Origin: Paralvinella palmiformis
Taxonomy: Eukaryota; Annelida; Polychaeta; Terebellida; Alvinellidae
DNA length: 64,000 bases
Assembly: GCA_025642065.1 (NCBI GenBank)
Contig: JAODUP010000113.1
Coordinates: 404,501-468,500 of the forward strand
Direction of reading: 5' to 3'
Position numbers and translations under genes: made by a program. Position 1 is the stretch's first letter. Each line of letters begins with the position of its first letter. Shown in pieces: positions 25,199 through 55,644 of the stretch. The notes beneath the pieces were generated by a model. The model did no database searches and was not told the DNA's origin. It was given only the letters and a program-made list of their open reading frames with translations.

Positions 25199-28100
25199 TA
25201 ACATCTACAATAAATATTTACAAAACAAAGTGTACAATACACAACACTGTAATATATATCGGATGCTTTATGATTACTGATAATTTGATAATCAGATGTC
25301 TCCATCATGTATCCATTTGTCGCCATACATTAAAAAAAAACACAAGACTCCAGATTAAACTGGAGTCACAATCACGCTGTCATCCTGATGATATTGAACT
25401 GAAGCAAATAAATGAATTTGTGCGCTCTCTTTCTCCATCTATCTCTCATTCTCACTCACTCACTCACTCTCACTCTCTATGTTGCTTTCACTCAGAATCT
25501 CTTTTCAATAATAACGTGTTGTGTTTATGTCTAAAAGAAGTTAACAGAAGGTTGTGGGGTAACTACATTACGTTCAAAATGTAGACTGCATAAAATATCG
25601 TGTATTGAATCGCATTTTATGACACTGGGTCGCATAAAAAATATCTTCAGATTCTGATTACCAATAGCATCAAAGATACACCCTTAGTCATTACCAGCAA
25701 GCTGTCTGTGTCACACACACACACATACATACACACACACACACACATACATACAGGCGCACGAACACAGAGTACACGAGTATGGAACAGAGGCACGTAA
25801 CATCACAACCTAGCAACGTACCGAACGTGATAGTAACATGTGGAAAACTCGCTGTGAAAACTGAACTTGTCCACTGCATAGCGAATCAGCTTTACCAAAT
25901 AAACAGTAACAACGGGAACAACAATACGGCCCAGATATCGAAATGGCACTTTGTTCAATTGTAGTCAACTAACAAACAAGAACTAGGACACAGCAGAATA
26001 GGGCAGTACCATCACGATACACAACACGAGCCCAGGTCAGTGGAACACTGGACATTGTGACATTATACGCAGCTTTCAATGACTGATACTTGAAACGGTC
26101 GGGCCAAGTTGAGACAACTGGGTGGAAAACATATACGGCTCATGGGCAGAAAACAGAGCCAAGCCAGAGTTACAACATACGGATTAAATTAGGCCTTCCT
26201 TGATCGTGGGCATGTAACACGTGTATGGTGTGCAGGCTGAGAATACGCAGTCCTTAAACGTCGGACGCGGCCTAGCCAGTCGTACAACATAAAGACTGAC
26301 CGACGATGTATTGCTCTTGGTCATGGGCAGATAACATGGCTGAGCCAGAAGAAGAAGAAGACTGTACCGCAGTAATAATAACCAGAGGGATTATGACGAT
26401 TACTATCTCATACTAATGCTATCATCTCACTGTTACTAGTCGCCGTTCAACGATTTAGAAAACTATTGACAGTAAAGATGCCCAGAATAATCGGATGCCA
26501 CCTACTGAGCTGTCGGTGCTTTTGAATAGTACCGGCTAGTAATGATGCTTTATTAAACTGACATTATTACTATGATCGTGCGATACTCTGAAAAGGCACC
26601 ACGCTATTTACTGTCTACATTATACGGAATATCAGGGATGGAGATTTCTTTGGAAGGTTGAAGACTTCAGAATTGACTCTAATCAGGATAAACATTATCC
26701 GATACACATTATCCAACATTAGAAAAACGCCATTGATCTTTGCCCCATAGTCGAGGCTTGGAAACACGTAGCCAGTTTGGTGTGCACAGACTTTGCAGGA
26801 CAACTTGCAGTCGTGTCTAATGCAGCGAGCAGGTCACACGACTAAATAGCATACTAAGTAGTATTTTTCTGTTGGCCAGATAAGACCTTTTCTACATCCT
26901 CGAACTCGAGGAACACAGCGAAATAAATCACAGCTAACTTACTACAAACAAGTTTAACAAGAAAATATACACAAGTATATATGTACTCCAGTTTTTAAGC
27001 ACCAAACAAATGGATATTTGCGAAGTGAAAAGAATCGGAAGTTAACAGTTCAATCCCATGCTCAAATGAATAAAGACGCAAGTAGGCCATACACCTGCAT
27101 GTCAGTGTGTATGTCTTACTTTTCTATACATTTATGCCTGTATCTGTGTATACACGCTTAAATACGACTGTACATGTGAACACATGTACACGGCAGCAGC
27201 ATACAAAAAGGCACACACAGATACCAACCTGGTGAGGTATGCCAAATGCGGTATCCCCAGTTCGTGTACACAAAATGACTCATATTTCATGGAACTTGGA
27301 ATGGCTATAAATCGTATACAACCATGACAATGGCTAACAATGCACACCAGCTTACACCAAAATAAAACACAGTGCAGGAGACGTGATTGCACACTCTACT
27401 GATGCACCTACAGCTTCAGCCCGTACTTGCTCAAAACAAATTACAGACCAGGCTGGCTAATGACCTATTTTGACATGGCATACATTCTATGACTACGGTA
27501 AGCGCTATCTAAATCAGAAACACGTTTTAATTGGGTGATTCCTATGTCCATTTTCAGCAGTCACTATAAGCCAGCAGATGGGACCCATTCATTAACAAAA
27601 CACGGATGGTGATAAAATGTCAGGTGACGGAAGTTTAGAATAAAACTGTTCTTATCATACATCGACTGACCACAGCAAGACAAATCCTTCCATGGCTGTC
27701 CAAAGCTGTACCATGCCCATCAATACGGTCTACACAAGAGCGATGTATTAGCAAGGTTTGTAATAGACTGGTCAGTAAGAGTACCGAACAGAATAGCGGT
27801 CAGTACTGGTTAAAATCACCTTTTATCAGTCGATTCAATTTTTTAACTTTATGTATGTCACAAGTGACATTTTCAGGCATACTTGATTGATTTACCTCAG
27901 TTATCTGATCCTCATCAATTGATCACTTCTGATATTATTTATCGGGACAATTTTAAATGGTTAAAACCATGGATGGCTTTATCAGTAAACAAACTATTGA
28001 TATAACACTGAGCAGACACATCAAGCATGGAAATATCATTTAGGTAAGTAGAATTTGGTTTGTCCCAACATCCCCATTTATATACCTCTATAGTACAATA

Positions 28101-29052
28101 AGAAACATGCTGAAATAGTGCACCTGTGGTTTCAGATCATAATGGATGTGACTGAGATATACGATGCTTTAAAATGCCTCTATTTAAGTTTACCTAACTT
28201 GATTCTGTTTAAAGTTTAAATTATCGAGCATTTCGGAGTAAAAGAACTTTTGATTTAATATCTGCCATAACAAAATGAAAAAGAATTCCGATGGAGTTTG
28301 CAAAAGTTCTGATAAAGAAATGGTTTGGCAACAAGGTGTCGCCTGTGTTGAATAATGTCTAACAGATCTAATAAATTAACCAAAAATACACCACAAAATA
28401 CGGTTTGTTGTGAACAAAATTGTAAACAAAAGTGGCCAAACATTAGGAGGACTGAGCGAAATATATAACAGATTCTTACCCATACAATAATTATGCATTC
28501 ATACAATAATTATGCACACACACGCACACACGTAGTCTTCTTTAACAATAACAATAACATCACGTCGCTAGTAATATGAACAGTCATTGCAGAATGGTAC
28601 AAGAACGCAGACAAAGGCTCACAGCACGAGTTGTATAGGACTCTCTCTTTCTCTGTCCAGTGGCATCACAAAACTCGTTGTTTGTCCACCGATCTGTGAC
28701 AATCAGCCAGACACATGAGTAATCCAGAAACATGGAGAGCTGGATTCAACATATAGCATACACTGTGGCCCCCAAACTCCGGTCGGTAAATATTTCGTGT
28801 GGGAGGGCCGGGCGTCGTGAAAACATATAGCAATAAACACACACACGGTAGGAAATGGCGTGAACTCCACATATTCGCGTTTAAACACATCATCATCTGT
28901 CGTCATATGCAAGGTGATAATCCAAAGTCAAGAAAAACACTGCGCAGCATCCCCTGATCACAAACACTCATCAGACTTGTGTTAGAAAAATGGCATGAAA
29001 AGAATCCGACTACAAAGAGCTCCAGTTGGGTAATGAGTCAGCAGAGCTCCGC
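25193..29052 (-). other. SPOP: Putative long 3' UTR of SPOP
   Basis: From the stop codon down to an AATAAA at 25198-25193 on the minus strand there is no SINE, no long TA tract and no other recognisable gene. Base composition is more balanced than in the flanking DNA. Short open frames here, such as 28255-28506 and 28666-28912, look like chance. That the whole stretch is transcribed as 3' UTR is inference; an earlier poly(A) site cannot be excluded. Confidence 0.45.
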
Positions 29053-48061
<19,009 letters not shown>

Positions 48062-48439
48062 GGTGATGTGTGCAGATCTGTTATCTTCAAGTAAGCTGTG
48101 ACGAGGCAGGCCAACTGGCCACACCAACTGTCAACAACAGACAAGTAACCGGATATGTATGCCAATGACTATTTAAATATATCAAATATGTATATACAAA
48201 GCAGTGATACTATACCTTCTTCCTTGTACTGCAAAAAATTAGGAAGTTAGCTTTTATGATGACATTACAGAAGTATATAATTAGGTAAGCATGACGGATA
48301 TACTGAAAATAACAACATTGTGAACATTTTCAATTCAACATCTTTCATTTCATGATCAATAATCATGAAACAGGGATAGCACATGAAATTTTGAACACTT
48401 ATTTCAAGTGTGTTCCCTTTTTATTGAGTGGCTGTTCTT

Positions 48440-48640
48440 ATAAACCCCCCACACATACACGTGAGCAGTACAGAAAGAGGGAGCCCAAATACCCAGAGGG
48501 TGGTCATTGCCAGAGTGTATTAGTATTACATCCTGAGGGGATCATTAATGTTCCCCCTTTTTACATAATACAGTGGAGACAACAGTGTCATTTAATGTGG
48601 TCTCCCATCCACGATATACATCACTCCATGATAATATAAC
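48440..48640 (-). mobile_element. SINE family 2, degraded
   Basis: Read in reverse it matches the middle of family 2: ACGTGAGCAGTACAGAAAGA, CAGAGGGTGGTCATTGCCAG and GTGGAGACAACAGTG. The tRNA head is lost. It lies upstream of SPOP coding exon 1, in the putative first intron. Confidence 0.75.
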
Positions 48641-50253
48641 TATTTAATAGAATAATTTATAATTAAACAATTATCTCCTGGATGAGTGACAGATATTTTA
48701 TTAGTCTCTTCATTATAATATAGAACAACAATATATAAAAGACTAAATATGATTAGGTTAAATCATAATACTATTATTAATAGTAGGTGGATCTTTAAGA
48801 TCAGCTCTGACAATCTTGTTCTACATTCAGTGCTTGTGCCTGGCTATACTGCACAGAGGGTGACCATACTATATAATTGCTTCTCATTGGAATTCCAGAA
48901 ATCCTTGTGAATGACGTAGTAGGAAACCCTGACAGTAGCTATGAATTTGATTTTTGTTTGTTTTTCACAACTCTTTTCTTGCCAGTGCATGTTTTGAATA
49001 TTTGCTCCAATTTCAACATGCTAAATCGACATAGTTTATGGACGTTACATTTGAAAGGTAAGTAGACGTGTAAAGCTATTTAGTTTCTCCTGTTACTAAC
49101 AGTTTTATAACAATCAATCTCAGGGAATTGTTTTTATAATTCCTGGAACTTTCAGACTGAGATCGCCATAGCCATAGGGTCATAAACTGTCACGGCAGAT
49201 CTGACATTGATGCATGTTTATTGACTCATTTTACTCAGGGAGACTTCATAGATTATACAAATATGTCTAGAGATATGTATGGTAAAAGGGAATTTTATTA
49301 ATTATTTATCACTTCGGTGACTGGCTGATCACAGATTTTGATTTTTAGTCATGGAGATGCCTCCAAAAAAGAAACCGGGAACTGAAAATCCTGGTAGGAA
49401 ACACATGTTAGAAAACTTTTCTAACTTACATATTGCATGTGAAGACCTTTTAAATTGACATGTTCTGTCCATCTTTGTTTCAAGTTATAACAGTAGCCAT
49501 GCAAGGACTGAAAGAGAACTTTTATCATTACTCCCCTCTGTCCCTTCTTCTTTACCTATTAATGCCACCATTAAGAGTAGTTGATAGAAATTTGAATTTT
49601 GATGATCTCACCATGTGAACATATTCTTCGGTTTAGACCTCTAAACGGAGTACTTTATTTCTGAGGAGTATCTTTTGTTAAATAAAAATATACCAGTACA
49701 AATTCTGTCTTCTATTGGAGTCAATGTGAATTGAAAAAAAAATTAGTTGCCATCCATCTTCATTCCAGATCAAATCAAGAAATAATAATGTATATTTAAA
49801 TCTTGGTTATTAAGAAAGTTAGTAGCCTAGCCTGCTAGTGAAAACCCATCAAAATCTGGTCACACAGTTGTGGTCAGTTATAACCATACAAATTGCCGCA
49901 TCTTCCTTATAGGCTAGTTATATTCAAGTTATATTAATCACATATTTGATTATTTCATTATCTGTGTCATTTAATGATATACCGATTTAGAAGGGGTTTT
50001 GTAGCTCTGTCCAGGCGAGTTATTTATTTTAAAATTGGTGGTGCTTGAATTTTTGCTCACATACATAATAACAAGAATATAAAGTATAGCAGGTGCTAAA
50101 ATACGAATAAAAGCACACACCAGGAAACTGAAACACACTAGACTCTACACTAGACTAGAGCAGTAGAGGTCTAGGTCTACCACACAAACCATTCATAACA
50201 AATAATAGATCTACAATACTTAATAGTATGGTTAAAATAAAAACCAAACTTAC

Positions 50254-50400
50254 CTTTGGGCAGCTAATAATAACTATATTTCCCTGTGGAATCTACGATC
50301 CACTGTTAGCAAATTCATGTTAACGTGTCAATTATTTATCACCTAGTCAACACAAATAAAATAACTTAGTTCAATATGCAGCAGATAATTTGACCAAAAT
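50254..50400 (-). other. SPOP: Putative noncoding first exon of SPOP
   Basis: On the minus strand, GCTGCCCAAAG at 50264-50254 is followed by a consensus donor GTAAGTTTGG. It lies about 2.2 kb upstream of the first coding exon, just downstream of an NRF1-like palindrome. The 5' boundary given is approximate. There is no protein evidence. Confidence 0.4.
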
Positions 50401-50428
50401 AACAAAACAGGCACAATCTCGTACGTAA

Positions 50429-50453
50429 CATCCGGGTAATGTGCGCATGCGCA
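50429..50453 (-). promoter_or_regulatory. Candidate SPOP promoter: ETS-like and NRF1-like sites
   Basis: TGCGCATGCGCA at 50442-50453 is a perfect NRF1 palindrome. ATCCGG at 50429-50434 reads CCGGAT on the minus strand, an ETS core. Both are typical of TATA-less housekeeping promoters, and the position just upstream of a consensus donor fits a minus-strand start site. Confidence 0.45.
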
Positions 50454-51639
50454 AGAAATGTGTTAGAATTAGTGCGAACATCATAAACCTGTTGTACTTC
50501 ATATTATACTATCCTCTCAGTGCTTAACAACAAAGCTTTAATCTTTCCATTAATATGTGCAAATATTTTATATTTCTAGATTCAAAGATGTTAAACTTGC
50601 ATTTACCATTCATGTAGCTTTCACTCTCACGATAATCATTAGGCTTATTATAATTCAATCAAATATCATTATTGCATTTATAGGAAACGAATGTTTAATA
50701 AATTATATATGATTCATGTAAATACATGACTAACATAATTATTGACCATATTGTTAGGTTAAATAAGTGGTGAGTTATTTGTTTTACAAAGATTAGATAA
50801 TTTGGCATTGAAAGTTGGGTCACGCGGGTAGCTATTAAATTTGTACTTCGTATGTTTACCACACCACGATCTGATGACAATGTGAAGGCCGAATATTTGT
50901 ACATCGTTCATGTTAGGTGTGTTTTTATGTTTTGATTTCTTAATCCGGTACGAATATAGATATACAGGTTAACCAGATTCTTTCCTAAACGTCGACAAAA
51001 CAATATCCGTGCTTTAAACTGTTATATAGTTGCTTGCAGTACAACTTTTTAAAGACTAGACTAGACGGGAACCGAACTGGACTATTCGCCCTCGATTTCA
51101 TTCGCATTGCAGTTTATTTCGGCCCTCAGTTAGTTAAAATCCAAGTTATTACCAAATAGACCAAATACAATTTATTACCAAATACTGAAATAGTCAATAT
51201 ATATAATATATAGATCTATATAATTAGAATATACGTTGATCATTTGATGGAGCGGGGCTGGTTTTATGTGTGTGTGCTGTGGTGGGGTGGTGTGTGCATA
51301 TATGTACTCAGTTGTGGTGTTATATGTTTGTTCTGATGTTGGACCATGGTTGGTCATGCACCACCTGTGGCTGAACAGCAAGGGTTTTGTCACTTCTTTG
51401 ATGTGAACTGACCAGGTCACATGTCATTTCAGATGGACAGATAATAATAATTACAAAACTTCTACTGCGCCAAAATTCCTCGATCAACAAATGATTAGAT
51501 GGAGTGGAAACTTATGAAGAATAAGCAAGTTTGAAAATATGAGTTCTCAAATGGTGAGAGAGAGAAAGAAACTATGCTATTTGATGATGTAACATGTTCA
51601 GGGAGTGAATTCCAAAGATAGGCAATAGTGGGTAGTTTG

Positions 51640-51672
<33 letters not shown>

Positions 51673-52571
51673 TATCACAACAAGGGTGAATAGTCCATTT
51701 TATTATGGGCGAATAACAATAAATAGTCCTTTTCTAATGAGGGCGAATGCAACCGAGAGCGAATAGTCCATAACCCAACTAGACCTCTATAGATAATACT
51801 AATTTTATTCTAAAATGTGATTCCTCTTTCTTCGTCTGGCCGGTGCATTTTCTAGTCAATGAAATGTGTCCAGATTCTGAGTTAAGGAAACTGCAAAGGA
51901 CTGGAAGCTTCACTGACCCAAAATAGTGATCTTGAATGCCCATATTGGTTGTACAATATGTCAGGGTTGGGTTTGGTACTGTAGAAAACCTTTTTTACAT
52001 TAGATTGTAAAATAATTGTTAATAGTACTATTATTAGCCATAAAATACTGTAAATTACTGTAGACATAAAAAAATGTAAAAAACTTAATTCCTTATAACT
52101 TATAAGCCAGTTGTACAACTTCTAGTCTATATCATTAAACACATTTACGTGATAGTGTCTGTACTCAAGAGTTTCAAGCACATTTCATTTGCATTGAATA
52201 TTTCCAAACTTATCAATTATTTGCTCAATTGATGCTGATGAAGTTGGGCATGATACTGATAGCAGCTTGACAGCTAATTCTAGAAAATCAGTTGGCGCTC
52301 CGCGAGATCTGATGACTTTCCACCAATTAATCAGTGAGAGTTTGGTAGCAACATTGGTCAAAAATCTAGATGGTGTAGACGATGCTTGAGCCTGATAGTT
52401 TATCAGCGAGGCGATGAAACTTGGGTCTTTTATAGTTTCCTTTCATTGGCAATGTCTAATTGCTTTGCTTTAATATTTACACCTTTGTACAAGGGATCGG
52501 GCATATAGGCAATTACCGGTCTGTGCTCATCACTGAAGGTCAACTAGACTGGGTATTGGGTTATTACAATA

Positions 52572-52630
52572 ATAACAATATAACAACATCATGACTGTAA
52601 ATTACAGTCATGATGTTGTTATATTGTTAT
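52572..52630. repeat. Perfect palindrome, 29-bp arms, 1-nt centre
   Basis: The arm 52572-52600 (ATAACAATATAACAACATCA...) is exactly reverse-complemented by 52602-52630, with A52601 between. Confidence 0.97.
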
Positions 52631-52682
52631 CACTGTATGATTTTATAGCTGCTGTTTTTAAATTTCATCTGACTTTCCAGGC

Positions 52683-52765
52683 TTTGTTTCCTTTGGAGGT
52701 CGCTAGGCCCATTTAACCTACTATGTGCACTAATGTGGTTGGAAAAGATCGATCATCATCATCAC
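52683..52765 (+). mobile_element. SINE family 1, 5'-truncated
   Basis: It contains TTTGGAGGTCGCTAGGCCCA, the rest of the body and a (ATC)n tail. It lies about 50 bp after the perfect palindrome at 52572. Confidence 0.72.
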
Positions 52766-53748
52766 ATTGTATCCACCAGGTGTCTTGAGAAAGAATACCA
52801 AATGAAATTATTTTACAGGTGTCTCTTTAAAGGAAGAGTTTACTCTTAGTTGTTAAGACATAAACGTATAATGCTTGCAAAAGTAACCACAAATCTCCCA
52901 GGAATAATCAGGAAATATATCTGATAACATAGGTATAAGGTAATTATGCAAATGACTGGAGGGTCATCATTACAGCTTCCTCGGGTGCCATGTTGTTTGA
53001 TGGGAAGAAGATAAGTCACACGCTCTGACATAAGTGAGTACAATAATCACTTAGTCGTCTCAATCCATATCAGATCCGGTCACAGATGCTCTGGCTTAGC
53101 CATTCTTGTGATCCTACCTGTCCCCTGGCTCAGCCTGCGGACTGACGCAGTAGTCGGTCCATTTACATAAATCTGACAGCTTGGTAGATGTTATAAGAAT
53201 ACAAAATAATCTTCATGGGGAATTTCACTAGATAGTTTTCTTCAGTCATTTCAATAACATACGAGGTTGTTCAGACCAATTATCCTGTAACAGACATAAA
53301 TATGTTTTGTTCCAAGATTATTTTTTTCAGCTGACACTTGTTTACATTATTATAACCGGATCATAATCACCTCTTGTACAGTAAAGTCAGACTGCAGCAG
53401 CAGCATTCAGTCTGTGTCTGATTTTAAAATGGTGGCACCCACAGAGGATTAACAGCAGCACTTAAAACTAGATTTAATTAGTAATTTGTGCAAACATACT
53501 TTTATTTTGACATTATTAGTAATTTGTGTGAAAATTTTAAATGCCAGAGAAATGTTCCTTTAAACCTTACTCACCCACACACTGATTGACCTTGATTCTT
53601 ATCACTGTTTCCATCTGCGTTGTGTATTTATAACACTAACAGTAACATGCTATACTCTCAGTCTGTGACTCAGCTGATGGTGACTTGGGGATTCCCCTTT
53701 ACCAGGAACTGTTGGTTGTTAATATGACTTCGGGCTGATAAATGGCTG

Positions 53749-53788
<40 letters not shown>

Positions 53789-54411
53789 AATGAGTAATGT
53801 AGGCTTTTCAATGGCAAGACTTAGATTTGTTAATTAAGTTTTATTGGTGTTTTTATTATTAATCGTAAATTTATCTAAAATTCAATGATAAAAATGTAAT
53901 GAAAAGAAAATTTCATGGGTGTCGTCTGGCAGAGAATAAGTATATTGCACGACTGTATTTGAAAGAGAATATATCTACAGAATGATGAAGATTTATCATA
54001 TGTAATTTTGTTTTCATTATATTTAAAACATATAGCTTTAGTTATTAGAATCAATGTAGTTTATTTTTTTTATAATTATACTTCAAATTCAGCCTCCAAT
54101 TTTCTGTCTATCCATGCTTTGGTTAATGATTTCAATACTTATGAGCTTCCACGAGTTCAGACAACATTTGATAAAAGTTAAGACAACATTTGATTAAGAT
54201 GGCATCACCTTTATACGGTGTCTAAATATATCCTTTAATTGTTCTCTGCTGTTCTCTGTGTATTGGGATTGAAACCTTGACATGTTTCTCCAAATATAGT
54301 AATACATTGTTCTGTATATACAGTAGTAGAAAAATGTTTAAATCACATTTTTTCTACAGTTTCCTTTTTCTAAACTGGTCAAATCAGTGTTAATAATACA
54401 ACTCACCAAAC

Positions 54412-54736
54412 CAGACATGGGGTCAATTCCATTTTGTCAATTCCACATAAAATTTATCAATTCCAAGTAGAGCAATTCCATTTCAGTTCCATATACTCTG
54501 CTGGACTTGGTGGCGACAATCGCACCACCTGGCAAGTAAGCAGATCATGGACATCACAAGACTTGTCATTCTGGCACCAATCCAGCTTGAAACGTGGTTC
54601 TAATGTTGTAGCCTGTTTGACGTTGTCCATCACCTCGTATGGGGCCAATCACTTTTCAATACTGGCTTGATTGGAGTAGGTTTTTTTGTAGCCAATTCCA
54701 ATTCCAAATTTAGCAATTGAATTGACCCCATGTCTG
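54412..54736. mobile_element. hAT-type element, copy C, with transposase-like remnant
   Basis: It has the same terminal inverted repeats as copies A and B. The target duplication CACCAAAC/CACCAACC (54404-54411 and 54737-54744) has one mismatch. Unlike the other two, its centre is not AT-rich filler but coding-like DNA. Confidence 0.83.
54457..54648 (-). pseudogene. hAT (ZBED-like) transposase fragment inside copy C
   Basis: The minus strand is open for 63 codons and includes KQATTLEPRFKLDWCQND. This resembles the conserved LDPRFKLxWC region of hAT/ZBED transposases. It is far too short to be active and is best read as a remnant left after internal deletion of an autonomous parent. The assignment rests on one motif. 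Confidence 0.55.
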
Positions 54737-55134
54737 CACCAACCCTCTTACAAGCATCTATAAAAGAAAAGTATGTAATTGACTATATATAATCTCTGCA
54801 ATAAATAGTATGTCCACGCAAGTTTAAACACACCTATTGCTACTATGGCTTTTCACAAGCTGAACTAGTTATCACTCAAACAGAATATGTTCTGAGACCT
54901 TTAAGCACGTGTGATGTTGACAGACAGGGCAGGGCAGTTGATCAGTTATAGTCTGGTTAGTAGACATTCTGGGCTTTATTACAGTAACGAAACTATGGTA
55001 GATGTTGTGTTTCAAGCACTGTGGTTTTTATCATTTTAATATATAATACATTAGTAATTTGTTAGTGACAGCTGGCCGAATTCTGTTGACTTATATGGCA
55101 GTTGAAAATTTAGTATATCACAACATAACTCTAT

Positions 55135-55320
55135 GGAACAGGTTACCAGAGAGGATTAGAAATGCAACTTTGAATCTGTTCTTTCTCTTTTAGTGAGAAA
55201 AATAACATCCACTATTCAACATTTCTAAAGTTATACATATAATATTTGTTGTTTGGCGCCTTGAAATGGCTCCTACAGTAAAGAAATATATCTAATGTAC
55301 ATTTTTAACTAAGATTTGCA
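55135..55320 (+). mobile_element. LINE 3' end, plus strand
   Basis: CTATGGAACAGGTTACCAGA reads LWNRLPERIRNA, the same C-terminal motif of a non-LTR retrotransposon. A short tail with GGCGCCTTGAAATGGCTCCT follows. It lies just upstream of ZDHHC23-like exon 1a. Confidence 0.5.
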
Positions 55321-55519
55321 TACCTGATACATGTATTTGTTTTTTTAACTCTATCTCATACGAGCAACAGTCACATAAAAAGACATTCTGTGAGTCATAG
55401 ATTGGCTTTTTGTATGACTGTTGCTAGTAAGTGCACTGTAGTATAAGCTTAATAGAACTGTATAATTATTATTGTTGTTATTAGTATTGTTATTATTATT
55501 ATTATTTCAAGATAAGTCA

Positions 55520-55644
55520 ATGATGCAGCATCAGCGCAATGATGAAATTCTTTGCTGCTGTCAGTATTATGATAATGAAGGAGAGCTATCACACCTGCTA
55601 ATTACCTGCTGTGACCCAGCCATCCTCGATGACGCCTGCAGTGG
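55520..55644 (+). CDS. ZDHHC23: ZDHHC23-like alternative first coding exon 1a
   Basis: The exon starts at the ATG-ATG at 55520 and an in-frame TAA lies upstream at 55463. It encodes MMQHQRNDEILCCCQYYDNE and continues to ILDDACS, ending GG before a strong donor GTAAGT (phase 2). The segment after LCCC is the same length as the matching piece of mammalian ZDHHC23 (28 residues by my recollection). Joining to 58036 gives a Gly codon (GG+A). Confidence 0.85.

Larger units (their letters stand above)
50455..54403. other. Spacer between divergent SPOP and ZDHHC23-like genes
   Basis: It contains the palindrome at 52572, a truncated SINE and TA tracts at about 51643-51674 and 53753-53787. No coding exon of a third gene was recognised. 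The ZDHHC23-like promoter must lie here or between 54.7 and 55.5 kb. Confidence 0.5.
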
